The translations under genes were made by a program, and so were the position numbers. Shown here piece by piece: positions 8,516 to 17,082 of a DNA stretch of 32,274 nucleotides. The notes below the pieces were generated by a model that was not told the origin of the DNA, made no database searches, and was given only the letters and a program-made list of their open reading frames with translations. This stretch comes from Spirochaetia bacterium (GTDB lineage: Bacteria; Spirochaetota; Spirochaetia; CAKZLE01), in the NCBI GenBank assembly GCA_021736385.1, contig JAIPFY010000037.1, positions 1 to 32,274 on the forward strand, read 5' to 3'. Position 1 is the stretch's first letter, and each line of letters opens with the position of its first letter.

Positions 8516-9898
8516 CTAGAACTCTGCGTTATGCACCGTCCTCGGGAAGGGGATGACGTCACGGATGTTCTGCATGCCGGTGACATACTGGACAACCCGA
8601 TCGAAGCCCAACCCGAAGCCTGCATGGGGGACACTGCCGTAGCGCCGCAGATCCAGATACCACCAGTAGTCATCCTCTCTGAGATCCTGTTCTTTCAGGC
8701 GAGAGCTGAGCACATCGTACCGGGATTCTCTCTCACTGCCGCCGATGATCTCTCCGAGTCTCGGCACCAGGACATCCATGGCACGGACGGTCTTCCCATC
8801 GTCATTGAGTTTCATATAGAAGGCTTTGATCTCTTTGGGATAGTCGGTCACGATGACCGGGGCCTTGAAGATCTCTTCAGTCAGGTATTTCTCATGTTCG
8901 GACTGCAGGTCATGGCCCCAGGCGACAGGATACTCGAACTCTTTCGGGCTCTTGTGCAGGAGCTCTACCGCATCGGTATAGGGCAGATGGATGAAGGGTT
9001 TCTCGACGACCTGCTGCAACCCTTCTGCGACCCCTTTCTGTACCCATTTGGTGAAGAACGCCATATCTTCTTCGCAGTGCTCCAGGACATGGGTGAAAAT
9101 ATGTTTGAGAAAGTCTTCAGCCACTGCCATGTCCCCTTCCAGGGTACAGAAGGCCATCTCCGGTTCGATCATCCAGAATTCAGCCAGGTGACGGGCGGTA
9201 TTGGAATTCTCAGCACGGAAGGTGGGGCCGAAGGTGTAGACGTTCTTCAGTGCCAGAGCGTAGATCTCAGCTTCGAGCTGCCCACTGACAGTGAGGTTCG
9301 CCTGTTTGCCGAAGAAGTCCCTGCTGTAATCTATGGGCTTGCTCCCATCAAGGCTGTTCAGCGGGAGTGTGGTGACCTGAAACATCTCTCCGGCACCCTC
9401 ACAGTCCGATGCTGAGATGATGGGGGTATGCACATAGACGAAGCCCTTCTCATGGAAGTAGTGGTGGATCGCATAGCTCAGTTCGTTACGGACCCGAGCC
9501 ACCGCACTGATGGTGTTGGTCCTCGGTCGCAGGTGGGCGATCTCACGGAGGAACTCCAGTGAATGCCGCTTCTTCTGCAGCGGGTAGGTGTCGGCGGGAG
9601 CCTCTCCGTGCAGGATCACGTCTGATGCCTGCAGCTCCACCTTCTGGTTCTTCCCCGGTGATTCGACCAGATGTCCGGTGAATGTGACGCTCGCCCCGGT
9701 CGAGATCCTGTTGATCGTCTGTGCGATGTCACTGGTGTTCTTATCGAGGATCACCTGCAGGCTTCGCAGGGAAGAGCCGTCGTTGACTTCGAAGAAACAG
9801 AAGTTCTTCGAGTCACGTTTGGTCCTTACCCATCCTTCAACCTGGATCAGATCCTCTGATGGTGATGCATCGAGCATATGTACTATTCTGTCGTTCAT
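8516..9898 (-). CDS. asnS: Asparaginyl-tRNA synthetase
   Basis: A 460-residue class IIb aminoacyl-tRNA synthetase that charges tRNA-Asn. The N-terminal OB-fold anticodon domain spans about 17-105 ([23 protein letters not shown]). Motif 2 is [15 protein letters not shown] (227-241), followed by MIEPEMAF, which is characteristic of AsnS. Motif 3 [15 protein letters not shown] lies near the C-terminus (about 430-445) before [10 protein letters not shown]. Length is normal. Start is supported by AAGGAG about 8 bases upstream. It converges on the LuxR-type regulator with a 6-base gap and diverges from the ArsC-like gene. Confidence 0.97.
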   Translation of the reverse strand: MNDRIVHMLDASPSEDLIQVEGWVRTKRDSKNFCFFEVNDGSSLRSLQVILDKNTSDIAQTINRISTGASVTFTGHLVESPGKNQKVELQASDVILHGEAPADTYPLQKKRHSLEFLREIAHLRPRTNTISAVARVRNELSYAIHHYFHEKGFVYVHTPIISASDCEGAGEMFQVTTLPLNSLDGSKPIDYSRDFFGKQANLTVSGQLEAEIYALALKNVYTFGPTFRAENSNTARHLAEFWMIEPEMAFCTLEGDMAVAEDFLKHIFTHVLEHCEEDMAFFTKWVQKGVAEGLQQVVEKPFIHLPYTDAVELLHKSPKEFEYPVAWGHDLQSEHEKYLTEEIFKAPVIVTDYPKEIKAFYMKLNDDGKTVRAMDVLVPRLGEIIGGSERESRYDVLSSRLKEQDLREDDYWWYLDLRRYGSVPHAGFGLGFDRVVQYVTGMQNIRDVIPFPRTVHNAEF

Positions 9899-9970
9899 GC
9901 TGTGCTCCTTGGATGGTATGGTGACTGCCAGAGAGACCTTTCGCCCATTAAGGCTGTCAGAAGGGCTCTT

Positions 9971-9998
9971 TTGACTAGAATAATCCCTATACTATCAT
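9971..9998 (+). promoter_or_regulatory. Promoter of the ArsC-like/MBL gene pair
   Basis: TTGACT (9971-9976), 16-base spacer, TATCAT (9993-9998). It gives a leader of about 40 bases ending in a GGGGG ribosome site before ATG 10045. Confidence 0.5.
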
Positions 9999-10022
9999 AT
10001 ATAGTAGGACTGCACTATAGTG
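9991..10022. promoter_or_regulatory. Two palindromes over the -10 and start of transcription (candidate operator)
   Basis: ACTAT-N5-ATAGT (9991-10005) overlaps the -10, and the perfect palindrome CACTATAGTG (10013-10022) lies just downstream of the expected start site. They share the half-site ACTAT/ATAGT, so a dimeric regulator could bind both. Part of the match may only reflect -10-like sequence. Confidence 0.35.
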
Positions 10023-10044
10023 ATCGACATCTACGGGGGATCAT

Positions 10045-10386
10045 ATGACGCTTCAGATCATCGGTACCAAACAGTCATCAGAGACCAGAAAGGCCATACG
10101 TTTCTGTAAGGAACGTTCAGTCACCTATCAGTTCATAGATCTCAATGAGCGGGATCTCTCTCCCGGAGAACTCTCCTCGATCCTTCGATTCGTCGATCCT
10201 GAGGATCTGATCGATACCGGCTCGAAGTTCTACAGCAAGAACGGCTATGCCTATCTTGACTATGACCCGATCGAAGAACTCATGGAACATCATGAACTGA
10301 TGGTGGTCCCCATCATCAGGACCGCTGCTGCGGTGGTCGTCGGGTATGATCCGGCGGCATTGGAACAGGCTGTACAGGATGCCTGA
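10045..10386 (+). CDS. ArsC/Spx-family thioredoxin-fold protein lacking the catalytic cysteine
   Basis: A 113-residue protein with the ArsC/YffB fold: IIGTKQSSETRKAIRFCKERSVTYQFIDLNERDLSPGEL, then VDPEDLIDTGSKFY and a C-terminal MVVPIIRTAAAVVVGYDP containing the cis-Pro strand. Aligned with YffB-type proteins (GIKNC DT..KA), the catalytic Cys near residue 12 is Ser, so it cannot reduce arsenate in the known way. The only Cys (residue 26) is in the following helix. I infer a binding or glutathione-type role, not arsenate detoxification. The stop overlaps the start of the next gene by 8 bases. Confidence 0.85.
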   Translation: MTLQIIGTKQSSETRKAIRFCKERSVTYQFIDLNERDLSPGELSSILRFVDPEDLIDTGSKFYSKNGYAYLDYDPIEELMEHHELMVVPIIRTAAAVVVGYDPAALEQAVQDA

Positions 10387-11164
10387 ACTCATCAGCTATG
10401 CGATCCTCGGCAGCGGGTCATCGGCCAATGCCTATCTGTTCAGCTGCTGCGGGGTGTCGATCATGATCGACTGCGGGTTCTCCTTCAAAGAGCTCAAAAA
10501 CAGAGCTGAGAGGGCAGGTGCTGATCTCTCGACTCTGCAGGCGGTACTGCTCAGCCATACGCATGCAGACCATATTCGGGGGATCGCTCCGCTCTCACGT
10601 GCCTGCGGTATCCCGGTCTATCTGCATCATCTGCTGGACCCTTCGATCTTCCCCGGGAAGAAGCCGATCCCGGTGGTTCCGGTAGAGCCGGACTCGAGCT
10701 ATACCATCGGCCCGTTCACCGTACAGGTCTTCTCTCTCAGTCATGATGCACCGCATGCGGTGAACTATGTCATCAGTGCGGAAGGGTGCAGCTTCATGGT
10801 GGCTACCGATACCGGCACGGTGACACCCCGGATCCGAGAGCTCATGAGTACTGCGGATGTCCTGTTCCTGGAGGCAAACTATGATGAGCAGATGCTCCAC
10901 GAGGGTCCCTATCCCTATATGCTCAAACGTCGTATCGCCTCAGAGCTCGGGCACCTGTCGAATACTGACGCCATCGAGGAGATCAGACGGTTCGGTGTGC
11001 AGCAGAAGCCTCACCGTATCTATCTGTGCCACCTCTCCGATACCAATAACCGACCGGAACTCCTGCAGCAGCAGATCGTGCAGCAGCTGCCCCCGGGCGG
11101 CAGGAGCATCACCGTCTGCCCGAAAGGGTCTCTGCATGCAGATGTGATCTCAGGGGTGATTTGA
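10379..11164 (+). CDS. MBL-fold metallohydrolase, YycJ/WalJ-like
   Basis: A 261-residue metallo-beta-lactamase-fold protein. The metal motif is HTHADH (60-65), followed by a third histidine segment SLSHDAPHAVNY, the bridging-Asp strand FMVATDTGTV and LCHLSDTNNRPEL near the C-terminus. The layout resembles the YycJ/WalJ exonuclease-like proteins of Firmicutes. I start at ATG 10379, which gives MPELISYAILGSGSSANAY, the normal family start, and overlaps the upstream TGA. The two genes form a small operon. Confidence 0.9.
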   Translation: MPELISYAILGSGSSANAYLFSCCGVSIMIDCGFSFKELKNRAERAGADLSTLQAVLLSHTHADHIRGIAPLSRACGIPVYLHHLLDPSIFPGKKPIPVVPVEPDSSYTIGPFTVQVFSLSHDAPHAVNYVISAEGCSFMVATDTGTVTPRIRELMSTADVLFLEANYDEQMLHEGPYPYMLKRRIASELGHLSNTDAIEEIRRFGVQQKPHRIYLCHLSDTNNRPELLQQQIVQQLPPGGRSITVCPKGSLHADVISGVI

Positions 11165-11186
11165 TGAAAAGTTACCGGTTCCCAGT

Positions 11187-11216
11187 TTGAATCACCCCCT
11201 GATTCTATGATATAAA
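11187..11216 (+). promoter_or_regulatory. Candidate promoter of the DAHP synthase gene
   Basis: TTGAAT (11187-11192), 18-base spacer, TATAAA (11211-11216); TATGAT overlaps at 11206. Transcription would begin about 10 bases before the ATG, cutting close to the AGGAG at 11222. Spacing makes this tentative. Confidence 0.4.
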
Positions 11217-11233
11217 CAAATAGGAGATACTTC

Positions 11234-12289
11234 ATGAGCATAATCACTGATGTCCGTATTCAGTCCATAACCCCGTTGATCAGTCCTGCAGCACTGCGTA
11301 CGCAGCTGCGGCTCGATGACGATGCCGCCCAGAAGATCCTGGGGAATCGCCAGCAGATCGACAGGATCATCTCTCGTGAGGATCCTCGGATCCTCGGGAT
11401 CGTGGGTCCCTGTTCCATTCATGACAAGAAGGCAGCCCTCGAGTATGCACAACGGCTCAAAGGACTTGCAGATCGCGTGAGTGACCGCATGCTGCTGATC
11501 ATGAGAACCTATTTCGAAAAACCGAGGACCATCCTGGGATGGCGCGGACTGATTCTCGATCCCCATCTCGACGGGACCTATGACATCGCCTATGGTCTTG
11601 AGCTTGCCCGCGATATATTGCTGCAGATCAGCACCCTCGGGCTTCCGGTCGGCTGCGAGATGCTCGATCCGATCGTACCGCAGTATATCGATGATATCGT
11701 CTGCTGGGCTGCGATCGGCGCACGGACGACCGAGAGTCAGACGCACCGGAACCTCGCAAGCGGTCTGTCAGTCCCGGTAGGCTTCAAGAACAGTACCAGC
11801 GGGAATCTGACCAATGCGATCAATGCCGTCAAATCGGCAGCGAGCCCGGCAAGCTTCATCGGTATCGATACCGATGGGAACTCATCGATCCTCAGGACCA
11901 CCGGCAATGATAAGGGTCATCTGATCCTGCGGGGCGGTTCGAACAGTCCGAACTACTACCAGGAGTACGTTGAGGAAGCTGCTGCCATGATGGAGGATAT
12001 GGATATGATCCCCTCGATCATCATCGACTGCAGTCATGCGAACTCCCGTAAGATGTATACCAGACAGAAGCGGGTCCTGCGTTCTGTCATCGATCAGATA
12101 CTCCGTGGCGACAGGTCGATCTCGGGGTTCATGCTCGAAAGTAATCTCAACGCTGGGAATCAGAAGCTGCACAGCGATGCTTCTCAGCTCGAGTACGGGG
12201 TCTCGATCACCGATGCCTGCATCGGGTGGGATGAGACTGAACAGATCATCATGGATGCCTATGAGCATCTTTCTACGAAGGAGGCCTGA
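11234..12289 (+). CDS. aroG: 3-deoxy-7-phosphoheptulonate (DAHP) synthase, class I
   Basis: A 351-residue enzyme that condenses phosphoenolpyruvate and erythrose 4-phosphate, the first step of aromatic amino acid synthesis. It matches the E. coli AroG/F/H type in length and motifs: IVGPCSIHD, MRTYFEKPRTILGWRGLILDP, GARTTESQTHR, PVGFKNSTSGNL, and IIDCSHANSRK near the C-terminus. Metal-binding Cys of GPCSIHD is present. An N-terminal segment of about 35 residues could carry allosteric inhibition by one aromatic amino acid, but which one cannot be read. AGGAG lies 7 bases before ATG. The DJ-1 gene follows by 1 base. Confidence 0.96.
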   Translation: MSIITDVRIQSITPLISPAALRTQLRLDDDAAQKILGNRQQIDRIISREDPRILGIVGPCSIHDKKAALEYAQRLKGLADRVSDRMLLIMRTYFEKPRTILGWRGLILDPHLDGTYDIAYGLELARDILLQISTLGLPVGCEMLDPIVPQYIDDIVCWAAIGARTTESQTHRNLASGLSVPVGFKNSTSGNLTNAINAVKSAASPASFIGIDTDGNSSILRTTGNDKGHLILRGGSNSPNYYQEYVEEAAAMMEDMDMIPSIIIDCSHANSRKMYTRQKRVLRSVIDQILRGDRSISGFMLESNLNAGNQKLHSDASQLEYGVSITDACIGWDETEQIIMDAYEHLSTKEA

Positions 12290-12290
12290 T

Positions 12291-12836
12291 ATGAAGAAGG
12301 TACTACTATGTCTCGCTGACGGATTCGAGGAGATAGAGGCGATCGTCCCGATAGACCTGATGCGCAGGGCGGGGATGCATGTGGTCCTGGCAGGGGTCGG
12401 TGCATCGACGGTGACCGGTTCCCGCGGGGTCAGCATCATCACCGATGGGGAACTGGCCGATTTCACGCTTGAGACCTTTGATGCGGTCATGCTGCCAGGA
12501 GGTATGCCCGGGGCTTCGAACCTTGCAGCCTCCTGGGAGGTCAACGAGCGGGTGATCTCGATGTTCAATGAAGGGAAGCTGGTCGCTGCGATCTGTGCAG
12601 CCCCTGCAGTGGTACTCGGGACTGCAGGCATCCTCGAAGGCCGCAGGGCGACCTGTTACCCGGGGGCTGAATCCTATGCTCCGGGAGTACGGTTCGTCAA
12701 GGAACCGGTGGTCATCGATGGGAATCTCATCACGGCGCAGGGACCGGGGTTTGCCTCGCAGTTCGCCTTTGCGGTGATCGAGGCCCTGCTTGGATCGAAG
12801 AAAGCAAAAGAAGTCGGGGAGGGAGCACTCTATTGA
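12291..12836 (+). CDS. DJ-1/PfpI family protein (DJ-1/YajL/ThiJ type)
   Basis: A 181-residue protein of the DJ-1 superfamily. The reactive cysteine is Cys102 in AAICAAPAVVLG at the nucleophile elbow. Its partner is Glu16 in GFEEIEAIVPIDLMRRAG, very like human DJ-1 in this stretch, and MLPGGMPGASNL is the oxyanion loop. Members act as redox sensors or in glyoxal/protein-glycation defence; the activity is disputed even for well-studied ones. AAGGAGG lies 6 bases before the ATG, inside the end of the DAHP synthase gene, so the two are cotranscribed. Confidence 0.93.
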   Translation: MKKVLLCLADGFEEIEAIVPIDLMRRAGMHVVLAGVGASTVTGSRGVSIITDGELADFTLETFDAVMLPGGMPGASNLAASWEVNERVISMFNEGKLVAAICAAPAVVLGTAGILEGRRATCYPGAESYAPGVRFVKEPVVIDGNLITAQGPGFASQFAFAVIEALLGSKKAKEVGEGALY

Positions 12837-12878
12837 TGCTCCTGTTCTCATGATTCTTTCTCATGTAAAAAAGTATAA

Positions 12879-12917
12879 GAAGAGGCTGCCCTTTCGGTGT
12901 GAAAGGACAGCCTCTTC
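12879..12917 (-). terminator. Strong terminator of acetate kinase (serves both convergent genes)
   Basis: 17-base arms at 12879-12895 and 12901-12917 pair with one mismatch around a 5-base loop. On the minus strand the stem is followed by TTATACTTTTTT, a classic intrinsic terminator for the acetate kinase transcript. The plus-strand side lacks a T-run, so it stops the DJ-1 transcript less surely. Confidence 0.85.
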
Positions 12918-12952
12918 GTTCTGAGAAGTCTGCAGGTCCCGGACGGTCCTGC

Positions 12953-14281
12953 TCAGGCAAGCAGCTCTTTCAGGTAGGGCTTCTTCTCAAGGTCCTTCTT
13001 GAGTCCCTCTGCACGTGCTTTGTTCACATAATCCCTGCTCTCGAAGGAGTAGGTGAAGTTGGTATGCACATCATAGGTCCCCTGGACCAGTGCATAGGTG
13101 TCTTCGGTCATGACCAGCTCCTCATCGGTCGGGATGACGAAGATCTTGACCGGTGAATCATCGGTCGAGATGACCAGTTCTGCGTTTCTGCACTGCGCCT
13201 TGGCATTCTTCTCACTATCGAGCTTGATGCCGATATGTTCCAGCCCGCTGAGGGCTCCCTCTCTGATATGTGGAGCCATCTCACCGACACCTGCTGTCAT
13301 GATCAGGGCATCGACCTTCCCGATCGCTGCGGTATAGGCGCCGATGTACTTCTTGAGCCGGTAGCACTCCAGCCTGATCGCAAGCGCCGCACGCTCATCA
13401 CCTTCGGCCGCTGCGTTCCTGATATCTCTCCGGTCACTGTACTTCCCGCTGATCGCCACCAGGCCGCTCTGTTTGTTCAATGCCGTATCCATCTCTGATG
13501 CACTCATGCCGCTCTCATTCATGATGTAGGGGAGGATGGCAGGATCGAGGTCTCCGGAACGGGTACCCATGACCAGTCCTTCAAGAGGGGTCATACCCAT
13601 GGAGGTGTCGATGCACACACCGTTCTTGACTGCACAGATGGATGCTCCGTTACCGATATGGGCGATGATGACGTTCGTATCCTTGGGATCCTTACCGAGC
13701 AGTACTGATGCGCGCTTCGCGGTATAGACATAGCTGGTCCCATGGAATCCATATCGGCGGACGTTGTGATCGGTGTACCACTGGTAGGGGACTGCATACA
13801 TGAATGCCTCACTGGGCATGCTCTGATGCCATGCGGTGTCCATGATCGCGCAGTGCGGGACTGCGGGGAGTACCTGCTTGGCTGCCTTGATACCCATGAT
13901 GTTCGCGGGCATGTGAAGTGGTCCCAGATGCACGAGACTCTCAAATTCTTTAAGAACTTCATCATCGACGATGACGGATTTCTTGAAGAGCTCTCCTCCA
14001 TGCAGCACTCTGTGACCTACTGCCTTGATCTCATCGATCTTCTGTATGACCCCCAGTTCTGTATCGAGGATGGTAGCGATGATCAGTTCGATCGCTTCTT
14101 TGTGGGTGGGAGAGGAGAAGCGGGTCTGATACTCCTCCTTGCCTTTCGCGTTATGTTCGATGGTCGAGTAATCCTGTCCGATCCGTTCGACGACACCTAC
14201 GGCAAGTACCTCTTGTGCAGACCAGTCATAGATCTGGTACTTCGCAGAAGAACTTCCGCAATTGAGAGTGAGAATAACCAT
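12953..14281 (-). CDS. ackA: Acetate kinase
   Basis: A 442-residue enzyme that makes ATP and acetate from acetyl phosphate and ADP, the last step of acetate fermentation. The start [19 protein letters not shown] holds the Asn/Ser phosphate motif. [23 protein letters not shown] (signature 2), [12 protein letters not shown] and [14 protein letters not shown] follow. The catalytic Asp lies in [13 protein letters not shown]. After the usual end near [16 protein letters not shown] there are about 40 more residues, rich in charged amino acids, not present in E. coli AckA. GGAGG lies 8 bases before ATG. No phosphotransacetylase gene is adjacent. Confidence 0.97.
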   Translation of the reverse strand: MVILTLNCGSSSAKYQIYDWSAQEVLAVGVVERIGQDYSTIEHNAKGKEEYQTRFSSPTHKEAIELIIATILDTELGVIQKIDEIKAVGHRVLHGGELFKKSVIVDDEVLKEFESLVHLGPLHMPANIMGIKAAKQVLPAVPHCAIMDTAWHQSMPSEAFMYAVPYQWYTDHNVRRYGFHGTSYVYTAKRASVLLGKDPKDTNVIIAHIGNGASICAVKNGVCIDTSMGMTPLEGLVMGTRSGDLDPAILPYIMNESGMSASEMDTALNKQSGLVAISGKYSDRRDIRNAAAEGDERAALAIRLECYRLKKYIGAYTAAIGKVDALIMTAGVGEMAPHIREGALSGLEHIGIKLDSEKNAKAQCRNAELVISTDDSPVKIFVIPTDEELVMTEDTYALVQGTYDVHTNFTYSFESRDYVNKARAEGLKKDLEKKPYLKELLA

Positions 14282-14367
14282 GAGTAAAACCTCCGCAATT
14301 CATGCTGTGTGTTGTGATTTTCACCCTATTTTTTCACGATGTCCTGAAAAAAGCAAGGAGATACCAT

Positions 14368-14397
14368 ATGGCGAAACTGCATTTGAAGCAAAAATAG
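14368..14397 (+). CDS. Tiny reading frame with strong ribosome site (possible leader peptide)
   Basis: AAGGAG (14355-14360) stands 7 bases before ATG 14368, which opens a 9-codon frame MAKLHLKQK ending at TAG. It lies 22 bases before the secreted-protein gene at 14420, which itself has no ribosome site. It may be a translated leader, an eroded gene start, or chance. No known peptide family. Confidence 0.3.
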   Translation: MAKLHLKQK

Positions 14398-14419
14398 TGC
14401 AGGACAGTATACCAGAGAT

Positions 14420-15706
14420 ATGAAACCATCGTTATCAGGTATGCTCGTACTGTCCCTGCTGCTGGTACTCCAGCATCTCTGCGGGAGTGGTCCTCCTGCA
14501 TCGTATCTCTCGTATGCTGTCTCCTGTTCAGGGGATGAGGCAGCTCATGAGCTGCTGTGTTCGTTCGATCATGAACGGATCATCGCTGGGATACAGCTGG
14601 AATCGGTTGGTCCGGTAGTGAGGATCGACAGTCATCTGATCGGTATCAGGCTCGGGACAGTGGCGGCTGTCGGGACGCTGAAGCCCTCAGGGCTGATCCG
14701 CACAGCGATCAGCCCCTATCACCGGAGTCTGAGTACCGGTGCCACGCGGACAGAGATCAAGGCCAACGAACAGCCGGATCCGCTGAGTGCGGTAGTGCCG
14801 ATCCCCTTCGTGATCGGCTCCTGCAGGGGGTTTTATACGGTAGATCAGATGAGCAACACGCTGGGAGTAGTGGGGACGCTCTCGGATGAGAGCATGCGAT
14901 ACGAGATGCTGTGCATGAGTGAGTACGGTATCGGCCAGGCTGAATCGTCGTTTCTGGTCCTGCCTGCCTTCTCTCAGAATAAGCGGACCGTCGCAGCCCT
15001 GCGGGTATCGAGTGACGGGAAGCAGGTGCTGGACGGTGATGTCCAGCTGCTTTTCTCCGGCTCCCCCTACAGCAGGACGAAGACACTGATCTCCATCGAC
15101 AGCCACGGGGACTTCGATCCCTTCCTGCTGTCCTTCAGCCAGAAGAGCATAGCCCGGGGCTTCGATCAGGCTGTGGAGATCGACAGGCAGCTCTCGGTGA
15201 TCAGTACCATCGGTGGTGAGGTGGAGGTGGCAGAGGGATGTACTGCCGCACTGTCCTTCCAGCAGTATGAGTATCAGCAGGATCTGCACAGCGGACTGCA
15301 GAAGGCGGTACATACGCTCAAAGGTAAGCTCAGATTCAGTACGAAGGGAGCCACGTTCACCCACATCAGTACCTATAGCTTCACTTCCGAGCATGCCATG
15401 TCCAGCAGGAGCCGTATTCAGGAGTACAGTTCGTTCTCACTCGCTTCGGAGCAGGTCTATCTTCGAGGTTCCCTGACCATGCGGTATGAACAGGGGCGCT
15501 GGTGCTGCAGCAGGAGTATCAGCACAGGGGTGCGTATCGGCTCGCTGAAGATCACCGCAGCCTTGTCTGGCAGCGATCGGCCAGCCGGACGTATCACGCT
15601 GCAGTATGAGAACAGGGGGTATGAGGGGACCGTGGCGATCAAGGCAGAGGAGCTCCAGTGTGATATCCAGATACCGCTGCCCCTCGATGAACTACCTACA
15701 GATTGA
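14420..15706 (+). CDS. Unrecognised secreted or outer-membrane-associated protein
   Basis: A 428-residue protein I do not recognise. Residues 1-28 look like a signal peptide (MKPSLSGMLVLSLLLVLQHL core), with no lipobox Cys at an ideal place, although C21 could be tested. The rest is rich in Ser, Thr and Gly and shows alternating hydrophobic/polar strands, especially about 230-420 (for example SLTMRYEQGRW, RITLQYENRGYEGTVAIKAEE). This fits a beta-rich periplasmic protein or an outer-membrane barrel. No Shine-Dalgarno; TATACC ends 6 bases before ATG. It overlaps the convergent mgtE by 11 bases. Function unknown. Confidence 0.7.
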   Translation: MKPSLSGMLVLSLLLVLQHLCGSGPPASYLSYAVSCSGDEAAHELLCSFDHERIIAGIQLESVGPVVRIDSHLIGIRLGTVAAVGTLKPSGLIRTAISPYHRSLSTGATRTEIKANEQPDPLSAVVPIPFVIGSCRGFYTVDQMSNTLGVVGTLSDESMRYEMLCMSEYGIGQAESSFLVLPAFSQNKRTVAALRVSSDGKQVLDGDVQLLFSGSPYSRTKTLISIDSHGDFDPFLLSFSQKSIARGFDQAVEIDRQLSVISTIGGEVEVAEGCTAALSFQQYEYQQDLHSGLQKAVHTLKGKLRFSTKGATFTHISTYSFTSEHAMSSRSRIQEYSSFSLASEQVYLRGSLTMRYEQGRWCCSRSISTGVRIGSLKITAALSGSDRPAGRITLQYENRGYEGTVAIKAEELQCDIQIPLPLDELPTD

Positions 15707-17042
15707 GCATGAAGCGGGCGGTCTCGAAATAGATGGCGTAGCCGCAGATGTCGATGAGGGTCGCCATCAGCGGAGCACTCATGACCGTGGGGTCCTTGCC
15801 CAGGCGTGCGATCAGCAGTGGTGCGAGGATCCCGACGAGATTGGAGATGAAGACTACGAGCATCAGGGAGATCCCTATGACCATGCCCTCATAGACACCC
15901 ACGCCCGGAGGCAGCAGGATGCTCCTGCCGATGATCACGACCCCGGTGATCAGGCCCATGATGATACCGATGGAGATCTCCTTGCGCATGATCGTCCATA
16001 CTTCCTTGAACTGGATATCTCCGGTGGCAAGACCACGGATCATCAGGGTGGAGGACTGAGATCCTGCATTACCTCCGGTCTGGGTGATGACCGGCATGAA
16101 GATGACCAGGAACGCAGCTCCCATGAGCAGTGATTCATAATGGTTGAGCACGTTCGCTGAGATCGTGCCGAACAGCAGCAGGATGATGAGCCAGGGCACG
16201 CGCATCTTGACCAGATCCCAGATGCTGTTTCTCATATAGGAGTCCTGAGAGCTGGACATGGCTCCCATCCTGTAGACGTCCTCTGTCTGTTCCTCTCTGA
16301 TGACATCGATGATATCATCGAAGGTGATGACACCGATCAGGATATGCTCGTGGCTGATTACCGGCAATGAAGCCAGGTCGTTGGTCTCCATGATCCTGGC
16401 AACCTCTTCCTGGTCGGTATCATCATATACTGCGACGACCTTATCGACCATGACATCGCCGAGCAACGCTGTATCGTCTGCGGCGAGGAGGTCCTTTATG
16501 GTGATGAAGCCGGTCAGCCGCTCGAGACGGTCTATGACATAGACGCTGAAGAGGAATTCCACTTTGTTGCAGTTCTGCCGGATGAAGTTGATCGCCTGTC
16601 CGACGGTGGTATGGGTCTGTACGGCAAGGAAACGGGGAGTCATCAGTCCTGCTGCATCATCTTCATCGAATCGCAGCAGAAAGAGCATCTCCCTCTTGGC
16701 ATCATCGCTGAGGTTCTCCCATACGGAATCTCTGACATTCTTGCTGACCGTCTGCATGATATCGACCAGGTCATCGGGTTCCATCATCTTGAAGAGCTTC
16801 TTCTTGCTCTGTTCGGTCAATCCTGAGATGATCTGTTCCTGCTCCTGATAGGAGAGTTCGGGGATCAGGTCGGTCTTGAGTTCCAGCGGCAGGTCCACGA
16901 AGACCTCTATGGCTTGTTCATCAGAGAGGGTGTCCCATTCATCGACAAGATCGGCAAAGGGAATGTCATTGAAGAACTGGTGTCTCTCCTGATAGCTCAT
17001 CCTGTGCTTATATTCCAGATAGTGCTGCAGTGGTTCGTTCAT
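15696..17042 (-). CDS. mgtE: Magnesium transporter MgtE
   Basis: A 448-residue Mg2+ channel. The N-terminal superhelical domain (about 1-130) is acidic with MEPDDLVDIM repeats. Two CBS domains follow (about 133-255, MTPRFLAVQTHTTVGQA and MVDKVVAVYDDTDQEE), then five membrane spans (about 285-448). The pore signature PVITQTGGNAGSQSSTLMIRGLA is intact, and the late segment SAPLMATLIDICGYAIYF matches the family. Channel opening in this family is gated by Mg2+ at the cytosolic domains. A short plausible leader separates it from murB, which lies 40 bases upstream on the same strand. Confidence 0.97.
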   Translation of the reverse strand: MNEPLQHYLEYKHRMSYQERHQFFNDIPFADLVDEWDTLSDEQAIEVFVDLPLELKTDLIPELSYQEQEQIISGLTEQSKKKLFKMMEPDDLVDIMQTVSKNVRDSVWENLSDDAKREMLFLLRFDEDDAAGLMTPRFLAVQTHTTVGQAINFIRQNCNKVEFLFSVYVIDRLERLTGFITIKDLLAADDTALLGDVMVDKVVAVYDDTDQEEVARIMETNDLASLPVISHEHILIGVITFDDIIDVIREEQTEDVYRMGAMSSSQDSYMRNSIWDLVKMRVPWLIILLLFGTISANVLNHYESLLMGAAFLVIFMPVITQTGGNAGSQSSTLMIRGLATGDIQFKEVWTIMRKEISIGIIMGLITGVVIIGRSILLPPGVGVYEGMVIGISLMLVVFISNLVGILAPLLIARLGKDPTVMSAPLMATLIDICGYAIYFETARFMLNL

Positions 17043-17082
17043 GGGTACTCCTTGTGATACAGGCTAGGGGAGCAGTCCTCGA

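Noticed and set aside
8531..9415. 294-codon plus-strand frame inside asnS
   Set aside because: Antisense shadow of a clear synthetase gene.
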